DNA from: Candidatus Termititenax sp.
Lineage (GTDB): Bacteria; Margulisbacteria; Riflemargulisbacteria; GWF2-35-9; DYQY01
Assembly: GCA_020719045.1 (NCBI GenBank)
Contig: DYQY01000001.1
Span: 164,207 to 228,206, forward strand
Direction: 5' to 3'
DNA length: 64,000 bases
Part shown: positions 28,643 to 38,141 of the stretch, one piece after another
How positions within the stretch are numbered: the stretch's first letter is position 1
How the letters are laid out: each line of letters opens with the position of its first letter
Program-made: the position numbers and the translations under genes
The notes under the pieces: generated by a model
Told to the model about the DNA's origin: nothing
Databases searched by the model: none
Seen by the model: only the letters and a program-made list of their open reading frames with translations

Positions 28643-30745
28643 TTATAGCAAAAATAGCATTTCTGAATATGTTGGCATTGGCCAATATTCTGAACCTACC
28701 ATTGTTTCTAAAGTATCTACTGTTTGTCTAAGGTCAGCTTGAGCGGTAAATACCTTGTCTCTATAAAGAGCTGCTTGCTTCTCACCATGAGCTACTTGTG
28801 CCTTGTCAATAGCCTTTTCTAAAGATTCTGTTTTCTTAAAAGTTTCTGAAAGTAAAGAGTTTAATGTCTTAACTTGTGCTTCTAAGGCAGAATTCTTTAA
28901 TCCAATAGACTCTACGCTTGCAAAAGTTGCAATCTGGTCTGCTAAAAACTGGCTTACCGCAGGGATAATCTGTCTCTTAACCATATGTGCTGAAGTTAAT
29001 CCTTCAATATTAATGGTCTTTGAGTATCTTTCTAGATAAACCTCATATCTTGCTTCAAGCTCTCTTTTTGATAAAATATTATATTTTTCAAAAAGCTTAA
29101 TACTTTCTGGTTTTACAAAAGCCTTAAGAGCATCTACTGTATTTTTTACATTTGGTAATCCTCTTTTTTCAGCTTCAATAACCCACTCTTCTCCATATCC
29201 ATTTCCATTAAAAGCTACTCTCTTATGCTTTTTAATTAATTTAACAAGCACATCTTGAATTGTCTTAACTTTGTCAGAAGCTTTTTCTACTTCTGTTGCT
29301 ATATCATCAAGGAACTTAGCAACAATTGTATTTAACACACAATTTGGTACTGCTACTGATGATGTTGAACCAACCATTCTGAACTCAAACTTATTTCCAG
29401 TAAATGCAAATGGTGATGTTCTGTTTCTGTCTGTATTATCAGCTGGAACATTTGGTAATGTTTTAACATTCATGCTCAACTTACCTTTTACGCTAGCTGC
29501 CTTAAATACACCTTTTTCCATACCTTCAATAATTTCTGTTAACTGACTTCCAAGGTAAGCAGAAATGATTGCTGGTGGAGCTTCATTTGCACCTAAACGA
29601 TGATCATTTCCAGGATTTGCAGCAGATGCTCTTAATAGATCCGAGTACTCATTTACAGCTGAAAGTGTTGCAACTAAGAACACTAAGAACTGTAGATTAT
29701 CATGTGGATTATCCCCTGGCTCTAACATATTTTGTCCATCGTTAGAAGCTAGTGACCAGTTATTATGCTTACCTGAACCATTAATTCCAGCATATGGTTT
29801 CTCGTGTAGTAAACAAACTAAATCATGTCTAATTGCAATGTTTGTTAATGCTTCCATAACTAAATGGTTGTGGTCTGTAGCAACATTTGTTGTTCCATAT
29901 ACAACAGCTATTTCAAACTGAGAAGGCGCAACTTCGTTATGCTTAGTTTTTGCGTTTACACCTAGTTTCCATAGCGCTTCGTCAACTTCGTGCATGTATG
30001 CTGCAACTCTTTCTTTAATAGCACCGAAATAATGATCTTCTAATTCTTGTCCTTTTGGAGCTGGAGCACCAAATAGTGTTCTTCCAGACGTAATAAGGTC
30101 TAATCTCTGATCAAAAAATGATTTATCTACTAAAAAGTATTCTTGTTCTGGACCAACTGTAGATGTAACCCTTGTTGCTTTGTCATTTCCAAATATTTTA
30201 AGAATTCTTAATGACTGCTCATTTATTGCTTCCATTGATCTTAATAGCGGAGTCTTGTTATCAAGTGCTTCACCAGTGTATGAATAAAAAGCAGTTGGAA
30301 TACATAATGTGTATGAAGCACCATCATCTCTTAAGAAAGCTGGGGAAGTACAATCCCATGCTGTATATCCTCTTGCTTCGAATGTTGCTCTAATTCCACC
30401 ACTTGGGAAAGAAGAAGCATCTGGCTCACCTTTAATAAGCTCTTTACCACTAAACTCTAAAACCATTCCTTTACCACCATCAACTGGGTTAATAAATGAG
30501 TCGTGCTTTTCTGCAGTAGAACCTGTTAATGGTTGGAACCAATGAGTAAAATGCGTAGCACCTTTCTCTAATGCCCAATCCTTCATTGCATTAGCAACAA
30601 CGCCAGCAATAGAAGCATCTAATGTTTCACCTTCACTAATTGTTTTCTTTAATTTCTTATACACATCTTTTGGTAATCTTGCTTGCATTACCTCATCATT
30701 AAAAACTAATTCTCCGAATCCATATAAAGCATTTTCTTGTTTCAT
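28643..30745 (-). CDS. glnN: glutamine synthetase type III
   Basis: A 700-residue GSIII enzyme that makes glutamine from glutamate, ammonia and ATP in the cytoplasm. The length and the GSIII-specific N-terminus ([19 protein letters not shown]) separate it from the about 450-residue type I. Catalytic blocks include [12 protein letters not shown], the [13 protein letters not shown] region, GSGKHNNWS and [23 protein letters not shown] lies ten bases before the ATG. An inverted repeat with TATAAT boxes lies further upstream. Its promoter was not resolved. The genes next to it are not nitrogen-related. Confidence 0.96.
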   Translation of the reverse strand: MKQENALYGFGELVFNDEVMQARLPKDVYKKLKKTISEGETLDASIAGVVANAMKDWALEKGATHFTHWFQPLTGSTAEKHDSFINPVDGGKGMVLEFSGKELIKGEPDASSFPSGGIRATFEARGYTAWDCTSPAFLRDDGASYTLCIPTAFYSYTGEALDNKTPLLRSMEAINEQSLRILKIFGNDKATRVTSTVGPEQEYFLVDKSFFDQRLDLITSGRTLFGAPAPKGQELEDHYFGAIKERVAAYMHEVDEALWKLGVNAKTKHNEVAPSQFEIAVVYGTTNVATDHNHLVMEALTNIAIRHDLVCLLHEKPYAGINGSGKHNNWSLASNDGQNMLEPGDNPHDNLQFLVFLVATLSAVNEYSDLLRASAANPGNDHRLGANEAPPAIISAYLGSQLTEIIEGMEKGVFKAASVKGKLSMNVKTLPNVPADNTDRNRTSPFAFTGNKFEFRMVGSTSSVAVPNCVLNTIVAKFLDDIATEVEKASDKVKTIQDVLVKLIKKHKRVAFNGNGYGEEWVIEAEKRGLPNVKNTVDALKAFVKPESIKLFEKYNILSKRELEARYEVYLERYSKTINIEGLTSAHMVKRQIIPAVSQFLADQIATFASVESIGLKNSALEAQVKTLNSLLSETFKKTESLEKAIDKAQVAHGEKQAALYRDKVFTAQADLRQTVDTLETMVGSEYWPMPTYSEMLFLL

Positions 30746-30781
30746 TCTTAATACACTCCTTATCTTAATACGTTTGCCCCC

Positions 30782-30817
30782 CTATAATAACCTACGACTT
30801 TGTATACCTTATTATAG
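30782..30817. promoter_or_regulatory. inverted repeat upstream of glutamine synthetase, candidate operator
   Basis: CTATAATAA (30782-30790) and TTATTATAG (30809-30817) are perfect 9-base inverted arms around 18 bases. Each arm contains a -10-like TATAAT, one per strand. It lies 37-72 bases before the glnN start and could bind a dimeric regulator or be two overlapping promoters. The rest of the 310-base gap holds nothing else I recognise except the promoter at 31021. Confidence 0.35.
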
Positions 30818-31020
30818 CTAATGTGAATTATATTACTTCGAGCTTGGGCATGTCAAACCGTTTATTTATTTGTCATCCAAATACAAATATGACCGATATT
30901 TTGCTCTACATTTATCTTTATTGCAAAAAACATCTTGCTATTTTAATAGAAAATGCCGACAAAACAATGATTTTTACTTTACGACTTGCATAGCATCAAC
31001 AATTTTCATCTAAACATATT

Positions 31021-31049
31021 TTGACTTACCTCTAATTAGAAAATATAAT
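31021..31049 (+). promoter_or_regulatory. strong leaderless promoter
   Basis: TTGACT (31021-31026) and a perfect TATAAT (31044-31049) are 17 bases apart, close to the housekeeping sigma consensus. The -10 ends six bases before the ATG at 31056. Transcription should start on the A of ATG, with no room for a ribosome-binding site. Confidence 0.8.
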
Positions 31050-31055
31050 GAAGCT

Positions 31056-31832
31056 ATGGCAAAGCTAGACAAACAACAACCTCTTATTAACTTTCTTGTG
31101 AACAAATATAGCTATGCACTACTTGGGATTGTTAAACATAAGAGCGACTTACTTCACTCTGACGATAAATCAATCAGTAATTTGCTTATAATAATGAAAG
31201 ATAATTTTGAGTTCAAAAAGTTTTACAAGGAGATTCAAGAAGATAAAAATGTTTTCAAGGCTCTTCAGCAAACGGATACTCTTATTATTACCCAAAAAGA
31301 ACTCAAAGATTCTTGTGACATTTTCCCAATTGAATACCTTGAAATGATTGACTCTGAAGAACTAGTCTATGGGAAAAAACTATCTGAGATTATTACGATT
31401 GATAACAAAAACCTAAGACTTCAAATTGAGTCTAATCTTAGAAGAAACATTATCTTGATAAAAAAATCCTTTATCTATGACAAAAAAAATATTGCACAAA
31501 TAATAGAAGCTTCACTAAATAATTTCATGGTAAGCCTAAAAAACTTACTAAGGTATCATGATATCTCAGTAAAAGAAATGTCAGGCAGAGATGTGCTTAT
31601 AAAAACGGCAGATATCATCGAACTAGACATCCAACTCTTCTTCCTATTAATAAGAATAGCAAACAACCCTAAACTAATTAAAATCGATAAACTAAATATA
31701 GAAGATGTTTTTTACTTATATCTGAACCAATTAGAGAATATAGTAGCCTTTGTGGATAAGCTTGAGGTTGTGAATAAAGTTAACACTAAAAAACAAACAA
31801 CCACAAAAAAAAATGCTAGCACTAATAAATAA
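31056..31832 (+). CDS. conserved-looking protein of unknown function
   Basis: A 258-residue, mostly helical, lysine-rich soluble protein without signal peptide or membrane segment. I see no catalytic motif. The middle reads RRNIILIKKSFIYDKKN and the C-terminus is a basic tail rich in K and T. It is the first gene of an operon with a TPM-domain protein, LemA and an outer-membrane protein. Its 3' end overlaps the TPM gene by 20 bases. A role linked to that envelope module is a guess from position only. Confidence 0.7.
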   Translation: MAKLDKQQPLINFLVNKYSYALLGIVKHKSDLLHSDDKSISNLLIIMKDNFEFKKFYKEIQEDKNVFKALQQTDTLIITQKELKDSCDIFPIEYLEMIDSEELVYGKKLSEIITIDNKNLRLQIESNLRRNIILIKKSFIYDKKNIAQIIEASLNNFMVSLKNLLRYHDISVKEMSGRDVLIKTADIIELDIQLFFLLIRIANNPKLIKIDKLNIEDVFYLYLNQLENIVAFVDKLEVVNKVNTKKQTTTKKNASTNK

Positions 31833-32577
31833 CATTAAATCCTTCAAGTTTGTTTTTTTCTTAACAATTCTTTTATTGCTACCGTTTACCTTTTCTAATG
31901 AACGCATTTTAGATGAAGCTGGTCTTTTAGAACCAAAACATAAGGTGGTATTAGAAAAAATAATTTGGGAATGGGAAGAAAAAACTAAACACCAAATAGC
32001 AATTGTTACTGTTAAATCACTTGATGGCTCAGAAATAGAAGACTACGCAGTTAAAAAATTCCAAGAACTTGGGATTGGAGATAAAAGCAACAACGATGGG
32101 CTACTTTTTCTCGTTGCTCCTAATGAAAGAAAATTAAGGATAGAAGTCGGCTATGGTCTTGAACAATATCTTCCTGACGGTCTTGTAGGGACCATTAGAG
32201 ATAACTACATAGTACCTCATTTTAAAAACAACCATTATGCTTCTGGTATTTTACAAGGGACCTACGCACTACTAGTAAAACAAGCCGAAGCAGAAGGAAT
32301 TGAACTTCCTAAGCTAGGGGCTGGCGAGCTTCCTTCTCCTCCCTCTAATCAAGTTGCAAACACTCAAGGAAACATGGCTGTAGGCATTATATTAATATTA
32401 ATCGTCCTGATTATGTTAAGCAACAAAACTGGACGGTCTATTCTGCTTTGGAGTCTTCTGGCAAGCTCGATGGGTGGCGGTAGAAGCCATTCAGGTAGTT
32501 TTGGGAGTTTTGGCGGCGGGTTCGGTGGTTTTGGCGGTGGATTCTCAGGTGGCGGTGGCGCAAGTGGAAGATGGTAA
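31813..32577 (+). CDS. TPM-domain membrane protein (YgcG-like)
   Basis: A 254-residue protein. A signal peptide or first membrane segment (about 10-28) is followed by a TPM domain (RILDEAGLLEP, HQIAIVTVKSLDG, then NDGLLFLVAPNERKLRIEVG and LPDGLVGTI). A second membrane segment lies near residue 190, and the tail is rich in glycine and serine (SGSFGSFGGGFGG). This matches YgcG-type proteins, which are commonly encoded beside LemA. TPM domains bind Ca2+ or act in membrane protein quality control, and the function here is unproven. Confidence 0.9.
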   Translation: MLALINNIKSFKFVFFLTILLLLPFTFSNERILDEAGLLEPKHKVVLEKIIWEWEEKTKHQIAIVTVKSLDGSEIEDYAVKKFQELGIGDKSNNDGLLFLVAPNERKLRIEVGYGLEQYLPDGLVGTIRDNYIVPHFKNNHYASGILQGTYALLVKQAEAEGIELPKLGAGELPSPPSNQVANTQGNMAVGIILILIVLIMLSNKTGRSILLWSLLASSMGGGRSHSGSFGSFGGGFGGFGGGFSGGGGASGRW

Positions 32578-32590
32578 GAAAGGGGTAAAA

Positions 32591-33163
32591 ATGAAAAATA
32601 AAACGTTATGGATAATCTTAGGGGTAATTGCATTATTTATAATAGGAGGTATTAGTTGGTATGTTGGAACATACAATAAGCTAATCATTATTGATGAGGA
32701 AATAAATGAAAAATGGGCTCAAGTAGAAAACGTTATGCAAAGAAGATATGATTTAATTCCAAACCTTGTAAGCACGGTTCAAGGTTATGCTAAACACGAA
32801 AAAGAAATTTTCGAAAATATTGCTGCATCTAGAGCAAAACTTTCTGGTGCAAGTTCGCCACAAGACAAGATGCAAGCTGCCAGAGGAATGGAGGGTGCAT
32901 TAAGTAGGCTACTTGTAGTTGTAGAAAACTATCCAACACTAAAAGCTAATGAAAACTTCACAAAACTTATGGATGAATTAGCAGGTTCCGAGAACAGACT
33001 CACAGTAGAAAGACAACGCTACAATCAATCTATCAAAGAATACAACGTCACAATCAGAAAATTCCCAGCCAGTATAATTGCTAATCAGCTTGGGTATGAG
33101 AAAAAAGAAATGTTTCAGATGGATGAGAAAGCTAAAGAAGCACCAAAAGTAAGCTTCAATTAA
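32591..33163 (+). CDS. lemA: LemA family protein
   Basis: A 190-residue LemA protein. The N-terminal membrane anchor (TLWIILGVIALFIIGG) is followed by the helical LemA domain with NKLIIIDEEINEKWAQVEN, RRYDLIPNLVSTVQGYAKHE and ENFTKLMDELAGSENRL. An upstream in-frame extension starting at 32474 lies inside the TPM gene and is not real. ATG 32591 has AGAAAGGGG just before it and gives the normal LemA start. LemA and YgcG form a widespread pair. Confidence 0.93.
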   Translation: MKNKTLWIILGVIALFIIGGISWYVGTYNKLIIIDEEINEKWAQVENVMQRRYDLIPNLVSTVQGYAKHEKEIFENIAASRAKLSGASSPQDKMQAARGMEGALSRLLVVVENYPTLKANENFTKLMDELAGSENRLTVERQRYNQSIKEYNVTIRKFPASIIANQLGYEKKEMFQMDEKAKEAPKVSFN

Positions 33164-33179
33164 TACAAAGGAGTAAAAA

Positions 33180-34268
33180 ATGAAAAAAGTATCAGCTCTA
33201 ATTCTTCTATTATCTATTTCAACAGTGTTTTCATTCAACAACGCAGAGTACACTTCAGCAAAAGTCATGGGACTTGGTGGAGCATATACTGCAATAGCAA
33301 GTGATGAGATGGCTATGTTCTACAACCCCGCAGGACTTGCATACGTAGACTCTGGAGCAGTAGGGCATCTAAATGTTGAGGGAACATTTACCTATGAGGA
33401 TGGATTCTCTAGCATCATGGACACTATTAAGCAGTTCTCTGGTGGATTCAGCATAAATAACCCCAGCTTATATACTGCTATCGATGGCAAATCAGGATCT
33501 CTGTTCTATGGTGGGGGCGTCTCATATTTCACTGGAGGAATTGCACTTGGCGCATATACATCTTCTAAGTCATTCATGAAATACACAAGCACAGCATTTA
33601 ATGCTAACGTTGATAACACTTCTATCTTATGTATAGGATTAGCATCAAAAGTAATGGACGATGTTGCCTTAGGTGTTTCACTAAAAGCAGTAAGGGTAGG
33701 CGCGATTAAAGGGTCTGTTACCTATACAGAACTTGCATCAGTAAGTTCGAACTTTGATGGAATGAACCTTGGTGCTGGATCGCTAGAAAACAGATACAAT
33801 CTTGGTGCAAATCTTGGTGCTATGTATAAAGTGGACAACCTATCGTTAGGTGCTTCTATTGAAAATGCTTTTACCCTTGAGGCAAATAAAGAAACAGCAT
33901 CATCTAGCATCATCAGTAATAATACTTCGGAAGCACCTAAACCTATTTTAAGGCTAGGGACTGGTTTTGATAATGGATATACCGTTCTTGCTGCTGATAT
34001 AGCTAACTTAACTGATGCAAGCAATACTACCTATCACCTAGGGATTCAACAAAAACTACTAGATGTACCATTTATTGAGTGGCTAGGAGGAATTACAGCA
34101 AGAGCAGGATATTTAACAGGCAAAAAAGATAATATCGATGTATCGTTTGTAACCTATGGAGCTCAACTTAGATTACTTATTGCATACCTCAACATTAATG
34201 CTGTAAGCAAAACCATTGATAACAACAAGTCAACAGAATACAATTTTTCAGGACAAATAAGCTTCTAA
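33180..34268 (+). CDS. outer-membrane beta-barrel protein, PorV/UPF0164-like
   Basis: A 362-residue secreted protein. The signal peptide (about 1-19) is followed by the hallmark SAKVMGLGGAYTAIASDE and MFYNPAGLAYV, as in FadL-, PorV- and UPF0164-type outer-membrane barrels. Alternating strands follow, and the C-terminus ends in F (SGQISF), as expected for outer-membrane insertion by the Bam machinery. AAGGAG lies upstream. It is the last gene of the TPM-lemA operon and precedes a strong terminator. Confidence 0.85.
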   Translation: MKKVSALILLLSISTVFSFNNAEYTSAKVMGLGGAYTAIASDEMAMFYNPAGLAYVDSGAVGHLNVEGTFTYEDGFSSIMDTIKQFSGGFSINNPSLYTAIDGKSGSLFYGGGVSYFTGGIALGAYTSSKSFMKYTSTAFNANVDNTSILCIGLASKVMDDVALGVSLKAVRVGAIKGSVTYTELASVSSNFDGMNLGAGSLENRYNLGANLGAMYKVDNLSLGASIENAFTLEANKETASSSIISNNTSEAPKPILRLGTGFDNGYTVLAADIANLTDASNTTYHLGIQQKLLDVPFIEWLGGITARAGYLTGKKDNIDVSFVTYGAQLRLLIAYLNINAVSKTIDNNKSTEYNFSGQISF

Positions 34269-34280
34269 TCTGACACATTA

Positions 34281-34313
34281 TCCCCCCTCTCCTAAATGCG
34301 AGGGGGGATTTTT
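34281..34313 (+). terminator. rho-independent terminator
   Basis: TCCCCCCTC (34281-34289) and GAGGGGGGA (34300-34308) form a GC-rich 9-bp stem with a 10-base loop, followed by TTTTT. It closes the operon that ends with the PorV-like gene. Confidence 0.85.
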
Positions 34314-34320
34314 ATATGTC

Positions 34321-34349
34321 CTGACTTCAAAAATAATTCATGCTAAAAT
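34321..34349 (+). promoter_or_regulatory. promoter of gatCAB, near-leaderless
   Basis: CTGACT (34321-34326) and TAAAAT (34344-34349) are 17 bases apart. The -10 ends ten bases before the gatC ATG, so the leader would be about four bases. No Shine-Dalgarno sequence is seen. Confidence 0.6.
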
Positions 34350-34359
34350 ATTTCTTATT

Positions 34360-34650
34360 ATGACAATAGACAAAAAAACAGTTGAACACTTAGCTAAATT
34401 ATCCCGCCTTCGTTTTAGTGATAATGAATTAGTTTCGTTCACTAAAAGTCTTGATGACATTTTCCAATATGCTAACTCACTTCAAAAAGTTAACACCGAT
34501 GGAATATCACCATCTGCTCATGCGATACCGCTTCAAAACGTATTCAAAGAGGATGAAGTTATTACCTACAAGGATATTGATAAATTGCTAGATAATTGTG
34601 CTGATGTTGAAAATCACTGCTTTAAAGTTCCAAGGATATTAACAAACTAA
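34360..34650 (+). CDS. gatC: Asp/Glu-tRNA amidotransferase subunit C
   Basis: GatC (96 residues) wraps around GatA and GatB and stabilises the GatCAB complex that converts Glu-tRNA(Gln) and Asp-tRNA(Asn) to the amidated forms. MTIDKKTVEHLAKLSRL at the start and the SLDDIFQYANSLQKVNT segment are typical. Its stop shares one base with the gatA start. First gene of the gatCAB operon. Confidence 0.95.
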   Translation: MTIDKKTVEHLAKLSRLRFSDNELVSFTKSLDDIFQYANSLQKVNTDGISPSAHAIPLQNVFKEDEVITYKDIDKLLDNCADVENHCFKVPRILTN

Positions 34651-36104
34651 TGAACGACATACTTAAACTTACTGCTATTGAGATTAGCAAAAAATACCAA
34701 ACGAAAGAGCTCTCTTGTAGTGAAGTCACAAAGGCCTTTCTTGATAGAATCAGCGCAACAAATACTGAACTAAATTCGTTTGTTTCTATCTCCGAAAAGA
34801 CAGCACTTGAAACAGCAAAAATTGTTGATGAAAAAATAGCAAAATCTCAAAGACTTGCTCTGCTTGAAGGTGTCCCAATCGCAATAAAAGATAATATGTG
34901 CACAAGCGGTGTAGCCACAACCTGTAGCTCCAAAATGCTTGCAAACTTTGTTCCTTCATATGATGCAACTGTTATAGAAAAGATTCGAAACAACAATATG
35001 CCAATCCTCGGCAAAACAAATATGGATGAATTCGCAATGGGCTCATCTACAGAAACGTCATTTTTTGGTTCAACAAAAAACCCTTGGAACACCAACACTG
35101 TTCCTGGTGGTTCTTCTGGTGGCTCTGCAGTTGCAATATCCGCACTCCAAGCACCTCTAGCACTTGGTTCAGACACTGGAGGCTCGATCAGACAACCAGC
35201 CAGCTTTTGCGGAATAGTTGGAATGAAGCCAACTTATGGCGTTGTATCAAGATATGGACTAATAGCTTTTGCTTCTTCACTTGACCAAATTGGTCCTTTT
35301 TCTAAAAATATAGATGACTCTGCAGCACTATTGTCTGTAATAAGTGGCTATGACCACAAAGACTCAACCTCTCAACCAAATATTGATACAGACTTCACAA
35401 AAATTTCTTCACAAAAAGAAATAAAAATTGGACTTCCGAAAGAATTCTTTGCAAACCTAGACCCTAAAGTTAAAGAATTATATCAAGATACTATAAGCAT
35501 ACTTTCAAAAGAAGGTATTATTTTTGAAGAAACAGAACTGCCATCTCTCGAACAAGGAATATCCACCTATTATATTGTTGCTCCAGCTGAAGCTAGCTCT
35601 AATTTAGCAAGGTTCGATGGAGTTAGATATGGCTACAGGAATCAGGAAGCTAAATCACTTGTAGATATGATGGAACTATCCAGAAGCGAAGGGTTTGGCG
35701 CAGAAGTAAAAAGACGTATTCTTATTGGAACATATGTATTAAGTAGTGGCTACTATGATGCGTACTACAAAAAAGCTCAGCAAGTAAGAACTATTATGAA
35801 AAACGATTTCCAAAAAGCTTTCTCTAAATATGATTTACTACTTTCTCCAACGACACCTACTCCTCCTTTTTCTTTTGGTGAAAAAAGCAATCCATTAGAA
35901 ATGTATATGAATGATATTATGACCATTCCTGCTAACTTGGCTGGAATTCCTGCCCTATCAATGCCTTTTGGCAAAAGCAACAATCTACCAATGGGAATAC
36001 ATTTAATGGGTAATTTACTTGAAGATCAGAAATTGTTTTCAATTGCCAAAAAAATAGAACAAATATTAGGGTTTAATATACAAAACCCTTACTGGGAGAA
36101 ATAA
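34650..36104 (+). CDS. gatA: Asp/Glu-tRNA amidotransferase subunit A
   Basis: GatA (484 residues) is the glutamine amidase that feeds ammonia to GatB. The amidase-signature triad is in place: the lysine of IAIKDNMC, the cis-serine of PGGSSGGSAVAISA and the nucleophile serine of GSDTGGSIRQPASFCG. It overlaps gatC by one base and abuts gatB. Presence of GatCAB suggests that Gln-tRNA and/or Asn-tRNA are made indirectly in this organism. Confidence 0.98.
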   Translation: MNDILKLTAIEISKKYQTKELSCSEVTKAFLDRISATNTELNSFVSISEKTALETAKIVDEKIAKSQRLALLEGVPIAIKDNMCTSGVATTCSSKMLANFVPSYDATVIEKIRNNNMPILGKTNMDEFAMGSSTETSFFGSTKNPWNTNTVPGGSSGGSAVAISALQAPLALGSDTGGSIRQPASFCGIVGMKPTYGVVSRYGLIAFASSLDQIGPFSKNIDDSAALLSVISGYDHKDSTSQPNIDTDFTKISSQKEIKIGLPKEFFANLDPKVKELYQDTISILSKEGIIFEETELPSLEQGISTYYIVAPAEASSNLARFDGVRYGYRNQEAKSLVDMMELSRSEGFGAEVKRRILIGTYVLSSGYYDAYYKKAQQVRTIMKNDFQKAFSKYDLLLSPTTPTPPFSFGEKSNPLEMYMNDIMTIPANLAGIPALSMPFGKSNNLPMGIHLMGNLLEDQKLFSIAKKIEQILGFNIQNPYWEK

Positions 36105-37547
36105 ATGAACTGGGAAATTGTCATAGGTCTAGAGATTCATGCTCAAATGTCTACAAAATCAAAACTTATGTGCAACTGTGACGCATCCTTTACTAGTGAA
36201 GCAAATACTCATATCTGCCCAATCTGTACTGGTCAGCCAGGAATGCTACCTGTTATTAACAAGCAAGTTGTTGAAAGTGCGATGATGATTGGTCTTGCAA
36301 CAAAATGTAACATAAGAAAACTAAACGAATTTGCAAGAAAAAACTACTTTTACCCTGACCTTCCAAAAGGTTATCAAATATCTCAATACGATAAGCCTAT
36401 CTGTGAAAACGGAAGCTTAGAAATAGATGTTAATGGTGTTAAAAGAACCATCGGAATTACAAGAATCCATATGGAAGAAGATGCAGGCAAACTAGTACAC
36501 GCAGGAAGCGATAACATAAAAGACGCTTCTTACAGCCTTGCTGATTTGAATAGGTCATCTGTACCTCTTTGTGAAATTGTAAGCGAACCAGACTTAAGAT
36601 CAGCTGAAGAAGCTACTGCCTATGCACAAAAAATAAGACAAATCGTAAGATACTTAGGTGTTTGTGATGGAAATATGGAAGAAGGGTCTCTGCGCTGTGA
36701 CGCAAATATTTCTGTTCGACCAAAAGGACAAACTACTCTTGGAACAAAGACTGAAGTTAAAAACTTAAACAGCTTTAAAGCAATCGAGAAAGCCATCAAC
36801 ATAGAAGTTGAGAGACAGATAGATATTCTTGAAGAAGGTGGAGAAATAGTTCAAGAAACAAGACACTACAATGAAGCAACCAATAGCACTAAGTCGATGA
36901 GAAGCAAAGAAGATGCTCATGATTACAGATACTTTCCCGACCCTGACTTAGTACCTCTTCTAATTGATGATGCTTGGATAAAAAAAGTCCAAGACGCTTT
37001 ACCAGAGCTACCGGAAGAAAAGAAAAACAGATACATGAATTCACTTTCATTGTCTGAGTATGATGCAAATGTAATTACGGTTGAAAAAGAAACTGTAGCC
37101 TTTTTTGAGGAAACTATTAGTTTTGGTGCAAAACCAAAAGATACTGTTAACTGGATTATGAGTGAAGTACTTGGGACACTGAATCAAAAAGGAATAGAGC
37201 TGTCTCAAACAAAACTTACACCTAAATTATTAGCTGAACTACTAATCCTAATAGATAAAAATACAATATCTGGCAAAATAGCAAAAACTATTCTTCCTCA
37301 GATAATAGAAACTGGTGAAAATGCCGAAAAGATAGTAGCAGAAAAAGGACTAGCTCAAGTGTCTGACCAAGGAGAAATCAAAAAAATAGTTGAAGCTGTT
37401 ATAAATGAAAATGCAAAAGTTATTGAAGACATAAAAGGTGGAAATCCGAAAGCCATGGGATTCTTGGTTGGTCAAATAATGAAACGTTCTGCAGGGAAAG
37501 CTAACCCTGGAATAGTCAACGAACTACTAAACGAACTGCTGAGTTAA
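36105..37547 (+). CDS. gatB: Asp/Glu-tRNA amidotransferase subunit B
   Basis: GatB (480 residues) activates the tRNA-bound glutamate or aspartate with ATP and amidates it. The N-terminal WEIVIGLEIHAQM and the zinc-binding cysteines (MCNCDASF, then HICPICTGQPGMLP) are present. So are the KNYFYPDLPKGYQISQYD block and the C-terminal YqeY-like helical tail (about 330-480). It starts one base after gatA. Normal length. Confidence 0.98.
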   Translation: MNWEIVIGLEIHAQMSTKSKLMCNCDASFTSEANTHICPICTGQPGMLPVINKQVVESAMMIGLATKCNIRKLNEFARKNYFYPDLPKGYQISQYDKPICENGSLEIDVNGVKRTIGITRIHMEEDAGKLVHAGSDNIKDASYSLADLNRSSVPLCEIVSEPDLRSAEEATAYAQKIRQIVRYLGVCDGNMEEGSLRCDANISVRPKGQTTLGTKTEVKNLNSFKAIEKAINIEVERQIDILEEGGEIVQETRHYNEATNSTKSMRSKEDAHDYRYFPDPDLVPLLIDDAWIKKVQDALPELPEEKKNRYMNSLSLSEYDANVITVEKETVAFFEETISFGAKPKDTVNWIMSEVLGTLNQKGIELSQTKLTPKLLAELLILIDKNTISGKIAKTILPQIIETGENAEKIVAEKGLAQVSDQGEIKKIVEAVINENAKVIEDIKGGNPKAMGFLVGQIMKRSAGKANPGIVNELLNELLS

Positions 37548-37614
37548 TTTCAATAATCTTACTTTAAAAGGTTTATCATAATATCTTTTGGGCTAAACAT
37601 AAATAACACCCTTA

Positions 37615-37821
37615 TTAATTTTGCTTTCTATAAAGAATAATAAAATCAATTAGGTCAATTTCTAGAAAGCAACATATAGCTTCAAGTTCAATTTGGTAGT
37701 GTACAGTATCGCTACCAATGTCTGGGTTATTTTCAGACAAAGGATCTGTTGGGCTTGGATGGGCAAGCACTTCTAGTGGAACAACAAGTACCTCTACTTC
37801 TTTTGGATTGGGTTGTATTTT
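37615..37821 (-). pseudogene. short open frame without start codon, possible gene remnant
   Basis: The minus strand is open for 68 codons and reads as protein-like (VLVVPLEVLAHPSPTDPLSE, then HYQIELEAICCFLEIDLIDF, ending LYRKQN). A stop lies just upstream of the frame and no ATG occurs. The only usable start is an internal GTG without a ribosome-binding site. It may be the tail of a decayed gene. I do not recognise the family. Confidence 0.3.
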
Positions 37822-37936
37822 TTAATTAAATTTTAAAATGTCCCAGAGCTATCTGAGCGAATATAAAATCGCAGATATTTCGATGAACCTCACCCACGGA
37901 AGATATAAGTATCTTTGAATAATGATTATTGCCGTT

Positions 37937-38021
37937 ACCCTCTCCGTTTCATTAAAAATGGAGAGGGTCGCAACATTTTCATCTGTTGAGAAATAATAGT
38001 TATTTTCTGCGGGGAGAGGGT
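37937..38021. repeat. palindromic repeat cluster in the gatB-lysS gap
   Basis: ACCCTCTCC (37937-37945) is followed by its complement GGAGAGGGT at 37960-37968 and again at 38013-38021, so alternative hairpins can form. There is no T-run of terminator type. The 594-base gap otherwise holds only the open frame at 37615-37821 and the lysS promoter. An overlapping minus-strand frame (37849-38073) is likely a translation of this repeat. Confidence 0.5.
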
Positions 38022-38103
38022 AAAGAATAAGCAAAGTCTCCTTTGCAATAAGCCATGTTAGTGCAACTAACAAATTAAATGGTATTCGCTTTAAGCTTAA
38101 GTC

Positions 38104-38132
38104 TTTAAGGTTTTAGCTTTTAGCTATATAAT
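38104..38132 (+). promoter_or_regulatory. promoter of lysS, near-leaderless
   Basis: TATAAT (38127-38132) ends nine bases before the ATG. TTTAAG (38104-38109) is a weak -35 with 17-base spacing. No ribosome-binding site is seen. Confidence 0.45.
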
Positions 38133-38141
38133 AATTCCGTT

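Noticed and set aside
32474-32590. N-terminal extension of LemA by about 39 residues in the same frame
   Set aside because: It lies wholly within the TPM gene, reads as a translation of the glycine-rich region in another frame, and ATG 32591 has a good ribosome-binding site and gives the standard LemA start.
15422-37706. A shared 12-base string TGTACACTACCA near 15422 and, reversed, near 37695
   Set aside because: The match does not extend, and a single 12-mer between two AT-rich gaps can be chance.
37849-38073. Minus-strand 74-residue open frame before lysS
   Set aside because: It mainly translates the palindromic repeat, has no ribosome-binding site, and its sequence is not protein-like outside that part.
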